This document shows positions 52,328 through 61,020 of a DNA stretch of 64,000 bases, piece by piece. The stretch is from an uncultured Aquimarina sp. (lineage in GTDB: Bacteria; Bacteroidota; Bacteroidia; Flavobacteriales; Flavobacteriaceae), in the NCBI GenBank assembly GCA_947503135.1, contig CANNCQ010000008.1, positions 1-64,000 of the forward strand, given 5' to 3'. Below the pieces are notes generated by a model. That model saw only the letters and a list, made by a program, of their open reading frames with translations, was not told the DNA's origin and searched no databases. A program made the translations under genes and the position numbers. Every line of letters begins with the position of its first letter. The first letter of the stretch is position 1.

Positions 52328-54759
52328 AGTAAACCCATTTTTTGTAAGTGCGTATTTACTTCACTTTCCAAATCTGTAACTGCACTATCTAGCTCCTTTA
52401 ATGTTTTGCTATATCTTTCTGCTAATGTTTTTATAGTTGCAGTTAAACTTTGAGAAATACTTTCTACCTCAGTTTGTAAAGCATTTTGTAAATAAGCTAA
52501 CCATTTATGATTTACTACTAAATCTTGCACCTCATCATCAGTTAATTCAGCATATTTTTTTAAGAGTAATGTATCTAAATTAGTCTCTGCTGTTTTAATC
52601 TCTTTTTTAAGCATAGCTTCATTAGTATATGCTGTTAAAACTTCATTAGCTTTAGCTACAGCTTCTTTTTCTGTGCTATCAGTTTTATTTTTCTTTATAA
52701 ATGCAGTTATAATGGCTTTGGTAAAAGCTCCTTTATCATTTGTAGCATCTTCTAATAAACCTCCTTCTACTGCATGCTCTTCTTGTAAACTTAAAATAGT
52801 AGCACCAGTATTCTCTAATTGGTTTTGTAAGCTTTGTAATTCTTCTTTCTCAGTACTTAAATACGTATCTATAACCAATGTTTTAGGTAACAAATCACAA
52901 GTCCAACCTTTATCTATTTCTTTACCTTTTTTATTTTTCTCAACAATTCTTTTTACTGTAGCTTTCCAACCCTCTTCTACCACTAAATACACATCATCTT
53001 TTAAAGTACTTTCCCAATAATCCATTAGGTGTTGGTATATTTTATAATTATCTACCAGTGGTTTGTTTTTATAAGCCTGCAACAAGCCCTCTGACAATTG
53101 GTGTATAAATAGCTTAGGTTTGGTGGCTTTATCAATACCTTCTAGTAGTGCTTTTGCTTGTACTTGCCAAGTAGTAAACACTTCTTTTAATTGGTTGTTA
53201 TAGCTTATAAACTCTGTGTGGTTATAAATGGTTTCTTTTATGGCTGTTGTATCTATGTTTAGTTGGCTGTAAGCTGTTCTTAACTCACTAAATAGCGTTG
53301 TTTTTAAATTAGGATATACTTGCCAATACGCATTTAAACCATCAATATCTCTGTTTGGTATGCCTCCTTTTAAATGTGCTGTTAGGTCTTGTACATCTTC
53401 TGCCTCTTGGGTATCTATATACCTAGGTATATTAAGGTTATACTCATTAGCTTCAATTTCTGTAAAAGGTACAAAACGTGCATATTTGGGTTGCTCTATT
53501 TGCTCATTAAAGGTATCTACAATACGGTGTAAATCTTGCTCGCGTAATCTGTTTTTATTGCCGTCTTTTATAAAGCCTTTGCTAGCATCTATAATAAAAA
53601 TACCTTGTTGCTCTTTAGGTAATTTTTCTTGTTTAGTAGCATTTTCTTTGTCTATAACAATTATACAAGCAGGTATGCCTGTACCATAAAATAAATTGGC
53701 AGGTAAGCCTATAATACCTTTTATTAATTTTCTTTCTAGTAGGTTTTGCCTTATCTCTGCTTCTGCATTTCCTCTAAACAGCACTCCATGGGGTAGTATA
53801 ATAGCACCTTTACCTGTGCTTTTTAAAGAAGCTATAATGTGCAGTAAAAAGGCATAATCTCCATTTTTATCTGGTGGCACTCCATAACCCCTAAACCTAT
53901 TATAATTATCATTAAGGGCATCTATTCCTTTATTCCAACTTTTTACAGAAAAAGGAGGATTGGCTACTACAAAGTCAAACCTTTTTAAACTACCATCAGT
54001 TTCTTTAAACTGTGGGTTAGCCAAAGTGTTTCCAGAGGCTATTTCTGCTGTAGGACTACCATGCAGCCACATATTCATGATGGATAAACTTTTGGTAGCT
54101 ATATCTTTTTCTTGCCCATAAATACTTAACCCATTAGGAGCTTCACTAGCAACTTTTAAAAGTAAGGAACCAGACCCACAGGTAGGATCATATACAGAAT
54201 AAGATGAGGTTTCAGCCTTATCTACAGCTATAATTTTGGCTAATATTCTAGATACCTCGGCAGGGGTATAAAACTGCCCTTTACTTTTACCAGATTCACT
54301 GGCAAAGTGTCTCATTAAAAACTCGTAAGCATCTCCTAAAATATCATCATCTTCAGCTCTGTTGTTTTTAAAATTTAGAGCAGGGTTTTCAAATACAGCA
54401 ATTAGGTTACTTAGGGTTTCCACCATTTCTTTCCCTTTCCCTAGCTTGTCATCATCATTAAAATCTACTAGCTCCATGGTGCCTTCTAAACCATTGGCTG
54501 CAAATAAAGGTTTAAGTATGGTTTTATTTATTTGGTCTCCTATGTCTGTAGTGCCTTTAAGGTTTACCATATCCTCAAAGGAAGCTCCTTTAGGAACCTC
54601 TATTAAACTATCTGGCTTATTGCCATACTTGTCTGAAACATATTTTACAAATAGTAAAGTAAGTACATAATCTTTATATTGTGAGGCATCCATACCTCCA
54701 CGTAGTTCATTACAACTAGCCCAAAGGGAGCTGTAAAGTTCAGATTTTTTTATTGCCAT
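52324..54759 (-). CDS. hsdM: type I DNA methyltransferase M subunit
   Basis: N6-adenine methyltransferase. SAM-binding motif I is DPTCGSGS at 191-198, the catalytic motif IV is NPPF at 267-270, and FYTP lies at 163-166. An N-terminal helical HsdM domain occupies about 1-150. At 811 residues it is longer than the usual ~500. The extra C-terminal ~300 residues include coiled coil (LQSLQNQLENTGATILSLQEE) that may replace or add to HsdS contacts. It is the first gene of the six-gene operon. Confidence 0.95.
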   Translation of the reverse strand: MAIKKSELYSSLWASCNELRGGMDASQYKDYVLTLLFVKYVSDKYGNKPDSLIEVPKGASFEDMVNLKGTTDIGDQINKTILKPLFAANGLEGTMELVDFNDDDKLGKGKEMVETLSNLIAVFENPALNFKNNRAEDDDILGDAYEFLMRHFASESGKSKGQFYTPAEVSRILAKIIAVDKAETSSYSVYDPTCGSGSLLLKVASEAPNGLSIYGQEKDIATKSLSIMNMWLHGSPTAEIASGNTLANPQFKETDGSLKRFDFVVANPPFSVKSWNKGIDALNDNYNRFRGYGVPPDKNGDYAFLLHIIASLKSTGKGAIILPHGVLFRGNAEAEIRQNLLERKLIKGIIGLPANLFYGTGIPACIIVIDKENATKQEKLPKEQQGIFIIDASKGFIKDGNKNRLREQDLHRIVDTFNEQIEQPKYARFVPFTEIEANEYNLNIPRYIDTQEAEDVQDLTAHLKGGIPNRDIDGLNAYWQVYPNLKTTLFSELRTAYSQLNIDTTAIKETIYNHTEFISYNNQLKEVFTTWQVQAKALLEGIDKATKPKLFIHQLSEGLLQAYKNKPLVDNYKIYQHLMDYWESTLKDDVYLVVEEGWKATVKRIVEKNKKGKEIDKGWTCDLLPKTLVIDTYLSTEKEELQSLQNQLENTGATILSLQEEHAVEGGLLEDATNDKGAFTKAIITAFIKKNKTDSTEKEAVAKANEVLTAYTNEAMLKKEIKTAETNLDTLLLKKYAELTDDEVQDLVVNHKWLAYLQNALQTEVESISQSLTATIKTLAERYSKTLKELDSAVTDLESEVNTHLQKMGLL

Positions 54760-54781
54760 AGGTTAGTTTTGGTAGTATAGT

Positions 54782-54789
54782 CAAATGTA
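54782..54789 (-). promoter_or_regulatory. -7 box of the hsdM operon promoter
   Basis: TACATTTG on the minus strand is an exact TAnnTTTG match 22 bp before the hsdM start at 54759. No clear TTG is present at -33. It is the only good candidate in the short gap for driving the six-gene restriction operon. Confidence 0.45.
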
Positions 54790-54835
54790 AATTATTTGAG
54801 TAGGGGATAAAAGGAAAAAGTAGTTATGCTGTTAT

Positions 54836-56959
54836 TTAGTTTATTATACCTTCTTTGTAATTTACTTTTTTAATTTTTTTACCTGAATCAATGTTATAAA
54901 AAACAGTCTTTCCATTTCTTAACCCGTTTTTAATTTTAATAACTTCTTTGGTTTTTTCAGAAGAATTATATCTTATAAATTCACCTGAAAACAGATTATT
55001 AACTGAGTCATAGTATTTTTCAATTTGTTTTTCAGCCTCAGGGACTGTTTCAATTTTAATCCCTTGCTTTCTGTGAAAATGGTGCCAAAAACCTACTTTA
55101 TCTCTTTTAAAATATTTTCCACTAACTAATATGTCTCCTGCTAAATCGTATTTTATATAGTTACCATTTCTATACATATTTTCGTTGTTAACCGATAAAG
55201 AGTTATCTATATTGAGGGTAATAATATCTGAAGGTTCTTTTACCCAAAATTCTTGACTTTCTTTTTGATCATTAAACAATGTTTTTACCCAAAAGTGATT
55301 GTAGCTTCTAGACTTTTTTACACTTCTTATTTTTGAATTTTTATTGTTATAATAATTGGAATATTCAACTTCACCATTTTCATAGTAAATTTCATACTTG
55401 CCCTCAACATGCTTCAAAGTCCAAATGCCATTTTCTTTTCCTTCTAAGTAGTTTCCTTGTACTTCTGTGGCTGTGTTTTTATTAATTGAATGATAGCTAC
55501 CATGCTTTAGGTCATCTAAGTAGGTTGTTTTTTCAATTACTTTAGCCCCTGAACCACTTAATAAAAAATATTTGTAAGCTATACCATTAAGCGCCCCATT
55601 TTTATAATTATAAATATTTTGTAGCTCCCCAACGTTACCTAATAAATTTGGGTATTTGCCTTCTACATCTTCACTAAGTAAGTAAAACTTTGTTTCACCA
55701 TTTAAAACACCATCTTTAAAACCAAGAACCCCTTCTAATTCTCCACTATCTGAAAATTCTTTCCATTTACCAGAAATTAAACCACTACTATAGTTACCCT
55801 CTTGAAGTTTTAAAAGCCTTTTTATATTTGAGTTTTTTCTTGAAACTAGAGTATCAATCACAGGTATTGTATTGGTTAGTGCGGCAACTGTATCATTAAA
55901 TTTCAAATATCTTCCTTCAAGTTTATTGTTTTTATAATTGCAAAATATAACTTTACTATTATCAACTTCCAATGCACTTCCATTTAGTTCTCCTGCCTTG
56001 TAATTTTGATAGGTATATTTTTGTTTTACTCCATTATTATATACGTAATTAATAAAGTTACCTTCTTTTAAATCGTTTAAATAGTAGCCATTAATTTCTG
56101 ATATTAGCATTCCGTTCTTTGAATAAGAATACTCTTTTAAAAGACCATTTTTTTCTCCGTTTTTAAACCAAAGCTCTTTAGTAATTTGGTTGTTTTTAAA
56201 AAGAAGGGCTTTACCTTCAAATTTTCCATCTACTGAATTGTATTCTAAAATCTTAGCCCCTTTATCATCAAACTCTTTAGTTATACCATTTTCAACACCA
56301 TTAATAAAATTGTGTATCTCTTTTAATTGTCCGTTAGGGTGGTAAATTTGGTAAACACCATCTTTATTTCCGTTTTTAAGGGTGTATTTCTCTTTGATAG
56401 TTCCATCAGAATAATAATTTGTTTTTTCTCCATTCAAAAAATCATATATACTACGTTTTTTAGTCAGATTGAATTTATAGCTTGTAAAACTCTCATCATC
56501 TAAAGAATAGGATTCAGATTTCTTTCTTTTAGAGCTTGTAATTTCAAGGATAAAACTTTGATTGGTGTATTTAATTGAAATTTCATCGTCATTAATAGTA
56601 CTATCCGTTTTTTTGTATCCATAGCTGCCTACTGAATTGTTTAATGATAAATAGGATTTTTTGTTAAAAACATTAAAGGCTACTTTATTAGGAAAACCCT
56701 CATAGGTATATAAATAAAACCAAGCTTCAGCTTCATCATTATATGTTGATTTGTTGTAGGACCAAACAATTGTATTGTATTTGTCTGAATCACCTTTAGA
56801 AGATTGATGATATTCCCAACCTTTATTATTCATTATATCATTAACCTCTTCCCAATTTTTTTTAGAACAAATATTTTGAAGTTCCGCAATGGTAATCTTT
56901 TGAGGGTATAGTAAAATCGTAAACAGACTGAAAAAAATGAGGAGTAATTTTTCTTTCAT
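54836..56959 (-). CDS. MORN/YwqK-repeat exported protein
   Basis: 707 residues with a signal peptide (MKEKLLLIFFSLFTILLYPQ) and about 15 MORN-type repeats of the form NGxxxGxxxxYYxNGxxK (YYSDGTIKEKYTLKNGNKDG, then NGQLKEIHNFINGVENG). This type is annotated as YwqK family, sometimes as antitoxin, but the antitoxin label is weakly supported and a signal peptide argues against it here. It may act at the envelope. It stands alone between hsdM and two divergent membrane-protein genes. Confidence 0.75.
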   Translation of the reverse strand: MKEKLLLIFFSLFTILLYPQKITIAELQNICSKKNWEEVNDIMNNKGWEYHQSSKGDSDKYNTIVWSYNKSTYNDEAEAWFYLYTYEGFPNKVAFNVFNKKSYLSLNNSVGSYGYKKTDSTINDDEISIKYTNQSFILEITSSKRKKSESYSLDDESFTSYKFNLTKKRSIYDFLNGEKTNYYSDGTIKEKYTLKNGNKDGVYQIYHPNGQLKEIHNFINGVENGITKEFDDKGAKILEYNSVDGKFEGKALLFKNNQITKELWFKNGEKNGLLKEYSYSKNGMLISEINGYYLNDLKEGNFINYVYNNGVKQKYTYQNYKAGELNGSALEVDNSKVIFCNYKNNKLEGRYLKFNDTVAALTNTIPVIDTLVSRKNSNIKRLLKLQEGNYSSGLISGKWKEFSDSGELEGVLGFKDGVLNGETKFYLLSEDVEGKYPNLLGNVGELQNIYNYKNGALNGIAYKYFLLSGSGAKVIEKTTYLDDLKHGSYHSINKNTATEVQGNYLEGKENGIWTLKHVEGKYEIYYENGEVEYSNYYNNKNSKIRSVKKSRSYNHFWVKTLFNDQKESQEFWVKEPSDIITLNIDNSLSVNNENMYRNGNYIKYDLAGDILVSGKYFKRDKVGFWHHFHRKQGIKIETVPEAEKQIEKYYDSVNNLFSGEFIRYNSSEKTKEVIKIKNGLRNGKTVFYNIDSGKKIKKVNYKEGIIN

Positions 56960-57183
56960 AATATAGCGTTAGAGTGTTGAAATTTAACAATTTAAAACTA
57001 AATTATTTAGTGTGTGATATAAATTAATAAATTTATAACTGTAATACATAGGGCTTTAAATTATTTAAAAAAAACAGCTGTGGTTTAGGTTAAAATAATT
57101 ATACTTAAAAAAAAGGCTCAAAGGAATTATAATGCTTAGCTGCTGTTTTAGAGTTTCACTTTAAAGCTCTTATACAATATGTA

Positions 57184-57582
57184 ATGAAACGATTATTATT
57201 AGGAAGCACCTCAATTTTATTGTTACCACTATTTTTTTTAGTATTTACAAACGAATACTCAAGACTTAACAACTCAAATAAAGGTTTTGTTAGAAAAGGG
57301 ATTACAGCTATAAATTCAAGTGTAAAAACACCTGAAAAATGTAGTTGGTATTGCCATGCAGATACTGGTTACTGTAAAAAGCATCATACTGATCTACTAA
57401 AAAAATATACCTCTAAAATTGACCCTTTTTATTTTGGTATCATTAAATTATTACATAATGCAGGAGATTATGGCTTAGCCAATATCATTTTTTTAGTAAT
57501 TCTATTTCCTGCATTAATATATGTGCTTTTAGTAAAAAGCATTAGTATTCAAAGAAAAATCAAATGGCTAAAGAATGGATAA
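57184..57582 (+). CDS. membrane protein with Cys/His cluster, unknown
   Basis: 132 residues. There is a hydrophobic N-terminus (4-21) and a second helix near 95-117. Between them lies a compact Cys/His cluster (CSWYCHADTGYCKKHH, about 54-69) that could bind a metal. No family is known to me. It overlaps the following small gene by 8 bp. The start at 57184 fits a signal-anchor. Confidence 0.6.
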   Translation: MKRLLLGSTSILLLPLFFLVFTNEYSRLNNSNKGFVRKGITAINSSVKTPEKCSWYCHADTGYCKKHHTDLLKKYTSKIDPFYFGIIKLLHNAGDYGLANIIFLVILFPALIYVLLVKSISIQRKIKWLKNG

Positions 57583-57790
57583 ATTGATGCATATAGTCAA
57601 CTTAGTTTATGCTTATTGTACAGATTTTGTAATCAACATAGCTAATATTTTAGGGTTATCTTATTATGAAGTAAATACCTTCATTTTTATTATTCTGTAT
57701 CCTTTATTGGTAATTGGTTTAACTTGTTTATTTGTAGTTCAAATTTTAAGGTTGAGGTATTGGAAAAAAGAAACCCAACCTCTAAAATAG
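57575..57790 (+). CDS. small membrane protein of unknown function
   Basis: 71 residues with one clear helix (IFIILYPLLVIGLTCLFVVQIL) and a weaker N-terminal hydrophobic stretch. It overlaps the Cys/His-cluster gene by 8 bp, so the two are probably translated together. No function is visible. Confidence 0.5.
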   Translation: MDKLMHIVNLVYAYCTDFVINIANILGLSYYEVNTFIFIILYPLLVIGLTCLFVVQILRLRYWKKETQPLK

Positions 57791-57798
57791 AGATTGGG
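57774..57798. terminator. hairpin between convergent genes
   Basis: CCCAACCTCTA and TAGAGATTGGG pair with one mismatch around a 3-nt loop, overlapping the stop of 57575-57790 and lying just before the end of the DUF3871 gene. There is no strong T run, so termination is plausible but not certain. Confidence 0.5.
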
Positions 57799-57804
57799 CA
57801 TAAG

Positions 57805-58806
57805 TTAATTTAAAAACCAATTATTTGATTTAGTACACAAATCATTAGTAAAATCAAAAGCATTTGCACTGCGATTAACAAAGCCATCAATATAACTACT
57901 CTTATTAGCTGAGGTAAACAGGTTATAGACATCCCATAAATTGATATTACCATCTTCATTTCTGCAAAATCTTTCATCTTGATAATAATCTTTAGCAATA
58001 CTAGAAATTTGGCTGTCATTTATTAAAAGAGAAGGAATCCCTGCTCTTTCTGATTTAGATAAATACTGATACAATTTCATTCTACCAATAAGTTGTGCAA
58101 ATTGAGTCTCTGTAATGGATTGCTGAGTTAAATTCTTCATCATTTGGATATGCCTATCAAGCTGATAGGAGTTGATTAAAGCCATTATTTTCTCTCTTAG
58201 TTCAGATATGCTTGACACCTTAAGTTCTGAAGAGTAACCATCTGTAGAGACACATAAATTACAGCATACCATATTCTGAAAACCGATAAACACTTGGAAT
58301 TTTTCAAATGACTTTTTACTATATAAATTTTCTCGGTTATATGCCCTCACTCCACCTACCATAAGAGATAGCTGATTACCATCCAGAGTATGGGTAATTG
58401 AAGGAACTCTAATAATAAATGCCATCCTTTCAAAGTATTGTGTTTTTTCAAAATCTAATAAGTCTTTAGCTGATTTGTGAATAGCATCTGGCGTTCTACC
58501 CTTTATTTGATGTGATACTCTTATTTCAGGTTTTTCAATTTGGTGCTGACTAAATACTGAATTTATACAATCATTAGTTACTTCAATAAACTCCTGATGT
58601 GCTATAGTTTTTTCGTTGTCTTTGGCGAATACCGGTATAACACAATCTTGCTGTAAACAAGAAAGGCTAACATCCTTTGTGTTAGCCTCTATAAATGGGG
58701 TGGTTTTAATAGTTTCTATTATCTCTATTTCTGGTGTTTGTAAAATACCTGGATAAAGTATTATGTCCTTTCCAGGTGCTTTGCTAATTGTTGGTGTGAT
58801 TTCCAT
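57805..58806 (-). CDS. DUF3871 family protein
   Basis: 333 residues matching the Bacteroidota family DUF3871 as I remember it: FIEANTKDVSLSCLQQDCVIPVFAKDN, RVSHQIKGRTPDAIHKSAKD, VGGVRAYNRENLY, FIGFQNMVCCNLCVSTDG and NINLWDVYNLFTSANKSSYID are the conserved blocks. The function is unknown. The family usually occurs on mobile elements. The gene overlaps the end of the ATPase gene by 23 bp, so the two proteins probably work together, perhaps in replication or recombination of the element. Confidence 0.75.
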   Translation of the reverse strand: MEITPTISKAPGKDIILYPGILQTPEIEIIETIKTTPFIEANTKDVSLSCLQQDCVIPVFAKDNEKTIAHQEFIEVTNDCINSVFSQHQIEKPEIRVSHQIKGRTPDAIHKSAKDLLDFEKTQYFERMAFIIRVPSITHTLDGNQLSLMVGGVRAYNRENLYSKKSFEKFQVFIGFQNMVCCNLCVSTDGYSSELKVSSISELREKIMALINSYQLDRHIQMMKNLTQQSITETQFAQLIGRMKLYQYLSKSERAGIPSLLINDSQISSIAKDYYQDERFCRNEDGNINLWDVYNLFTSANKSSYIDGFVNRSANAFDFTNDLCTKSNNWFLN

Positions 58807-59653
58807 TTCTTGAAAAGTTTTGAGGGTTAATTAATTGTTCTAATTGTTGTTTTTTAGCTCTAAACTCAGCATTTAAGGTTTGCTGATAATTAGGGTAATC
58901 ATTGTATAGTTTAGTTAATTCTGAAACGGATAAACAAGAGTTGATTTTCTCATAAATATCTTCTTTAGAAACTGTAGTAGAATTACACCATTTAATTAAG
59001 CGTTCACCTATTTTAGGAGTAATTTTAAATTCTGGTTTTCCTGTAAATAAACCTGTCCTGTCTTTAGAAACATTTACTAAATGCTTGTCGTTAATTAATT
59101 CCAGGTTTAATGCCAACTCATATTCAAAGCCTTCCCGCGTGATTTCTTTAGTGCCATGTTTTACTACTTTAGTTCTTCCATTTGTACCTGGATCTAATGA
59201 ATAATCTACTTTTCTTCTAGTTGTTGTAATGATGTGGCATTTAGATTTTAAAATAGCATTTATAAATGCCTGATGTTGAGGAGTTACCTTTGACCAATCC
59301 TGAAATCTACCGCCGTAGCTACTATGAATATCTAAACACCCACCAGTTCCATTCCATTCATGAGATACGGAATCTATGATAATCACCTCAACATTTGAAT
59401 TTTCACACGTCTTAATGGCTTCAATATACCTAGAAGGGGAATATGGTTCATTTAGATCTAATACGTTGAAATTACCTAAATCTGAGTACATATTAGAGCT
59501 ACCTTGCTCAGAATCAATGACAGCTATCTTAGACCAGTCTTTTGTCATTCCATAAGCAAGAAGGAGAGCTGAATAGGTTTTACCAAATCCGCTAGGTCCA
59601 GATAAGCCTATTCTGAGTTTTACATTTTGTTTTTTACTTTGTTTCAATTTCAT
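58784..59653 (-). CDS. RecA-like AAA ATPase
   Basis: 289 residues. Walker A is GPSGFGKT (19-26), Walker B is VEVIIIDSVSHEW (Asp near residue 97), and there is a sensor-like IITTTRRKVDYSL segment. The layout matches the phage/plasmid AAA_24/Sak4-type ATPases involved in single-strand annealing or replication. It lies between the integrase and DUF3871 genes on the same strand. Confidence 0.82.
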   Translation of the reverse strand: MKLKQSKKQNVKLRIGLSGPSGFGKTYSALLLAYGMTKDWSKIAVIDSEQGSSNMYSDLGNFNVLDLNEPYSPSRYIEAIKTCENSNVEVIIIDSVSHEWNGTGGCLDIHSSYGGRFQDWSKVTPQHQAFINAILKSKCHIITTTRRKVDYSLDPGTNGRTKVVKHGTKEITREGFEYELALNLELINDKHLVNVSKDRTGLFTGKPEFKITPKIGERLIKWCNSTTVSKEDIYEKINSCLSVSELTKLYNDYPNYQQTLNAEFRAKKQQLEQLINPQNFSRNGNHTNN

Positions 59654-59716
59654 TTTAATAATTTTAAAGATTTATTTTAATTGTGATGTGCCTGGAGGAG
59701 AATTTATATTGTTTAC

Positions 59717-60952
59717 TTAGGCTATCCTATCATATCTAATTTCAGGTTCTTGTAATAATTTCTTCATTTCTGAATCAATAGTTTCATTAGTATGTTTCTT
59801 TAAATATGCATTGGTTATTTCAATACTTTGGTGGCCCATAGCATCGCTGATAACATCTGTAGAAACACCTGCAAATTTTAAATTAGTAGCAAAACTGTGC
59901 CTGATTGTATAGCTGGTAACATGCTTTTGTACACCTTGTATTTCTGCTATTTCTTGAAGATCTTTATTAAACTTTTTTAGTGTTCTTAATTTTCTATTTT
60001 CAATTTGAATAGGAGTTAAATTGTTTTTTAATAGGATAGGGAACACATAATCCGTTACATTTAATTGACTTTTGTAATAATCTAAGACTTGCTTAACAGG
60101 CTCAAGTATTTCTACTGAAAAATTCCCTTTAGTTTTTGAACGTGTATAATCAATTCTGTTAACACCTATATTCTCCCATTTTAATTTTAGCATATCCACA
60201 AAATTCATCCCACCTGTATAATAACTGAATATCAAAAAGTTTTTTGAGTTAGTTAAATAAGGATATTTTGAGGTATCAATAGATTCAAGAAGTCTGATTT
60301 CATCTCTTGATAAAGCTTTCTTAATAGATTTACCTTTCAATCTTGATATTTTGTATGCTTTAAATGGGTAGTATTTCTCTTGAACTATACCTTTGTTAAT
60401 AGCATCATTAAATAAGGCTCTAATTTCACGCATCTTTACAGCGATGCCTCCGTCAGTATTTTGATTGCTTCTTAAATGCGTTTCATACTTGTCAAGTAAT
60501 GCAGGGGTAATGTCTCTAAATAAAATTGATTTTTTTTGAAATTTAAAAAATGAAGTATAAACACCTTTATAAGCCCTAGCGTTTCCTGTTCTTCCAGCCT
60601 TGTTGAGATCATCAATTTTTTCTAACCAAAATTCTGATACTGTAATTTTATTAGTTGCTTTACCTCTAAACTTATCTTCAAATTGATTTAATGTAAAATC
60701 AATATCTTCTAAATGAAATTCATCTATTATTTTTAAAGCCTTTTCTTTTAGTTTTAGTAATACCCTGTTTCTTTGAGTAGCATTAGGGTAAGTTCTTTTA
60801 AACTCACTTTTACTATTATCCCAATCTTTAAGTTTACAAGTAAGGTTAAGAGTTATTAATTTTGATTTTCTGTTTTTAGTAATTCTTAATACTAAAGGAT
60901 ATTTTCCTTGTTTGTTTATTGATTTTCTAAGTGTAATATTTATAGTTGCCAT
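59717..60952 (-). CDS. tyrosine integrase of the 29-kb element
   Basis: 411 residues. An N-terminal arm-binding domain (1-~95; MATINITLRKSINKQGKYPL), a core-binding SAM-like domain (~100-195) and a catalytic domain with Arg351 (SYTIRHSFAT), His374 (GHQSIEIT) and the nucleophile Tyr383 (NAYLKKH). The usual first catalytic Arg position reads TGGMNFVDM. The open frame begins at 60985, but the ATG at 60952 gives the standard family start. It should catalyse recombination between the 45-bp tRNA-Asn att sites. The arm-binding domain fits the ATGTTTGACAT repeats near both ends. Confidence 0.92.
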   Translation of the reverse strand: MATINITLRKSINKQGKYPLVLRITKNRKSKLITLNLTCKLKDWDNSKSEFKRTYPNATQRNRVLLKLKEKALKIIDEFHLEDIDFTLNQFEDKFRGKATNKITVSEFWLEKIDDLNKAGRTGNARAYKGVYTSFFKFQKKSILFRDITPALLDKYETHLRSNQNTDGGIAVKMREIRALFNDAINKGIVQEKYYPFKAYKISRLKGKSIKKALSRDEIRLLESIDTSKYPYLTNSKNFLIFSYYTGGMNFVDMLKLKWENIGVNRIDYTRSKTKGNFSVEILEPVKQVLDYYKSQLNVTDYVFPILLKNNLTPIQIENRKLRTLKKFNKDLQEIAEIQGVQKHVTSYTIRHSFATNLKFAGVSTDVISDAMGHQSIEITNAYLKKHTNETIDSEMKKLLQEPEIRYDRIA

Positions 60953-61020
60953 AATGGTTTTGTATTTAAAGTGTGACATAATCACAATATTAGAATAAGT
61001 GATTATGTCACGATTAATAA

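Noticed and set aside
57810-58019. Short minus-strand frame inside the DUF3871 gene
   Set aside because: Alternative frame of a conserved gene, with low-complexity hydrophobic composition from AT-rich codons.
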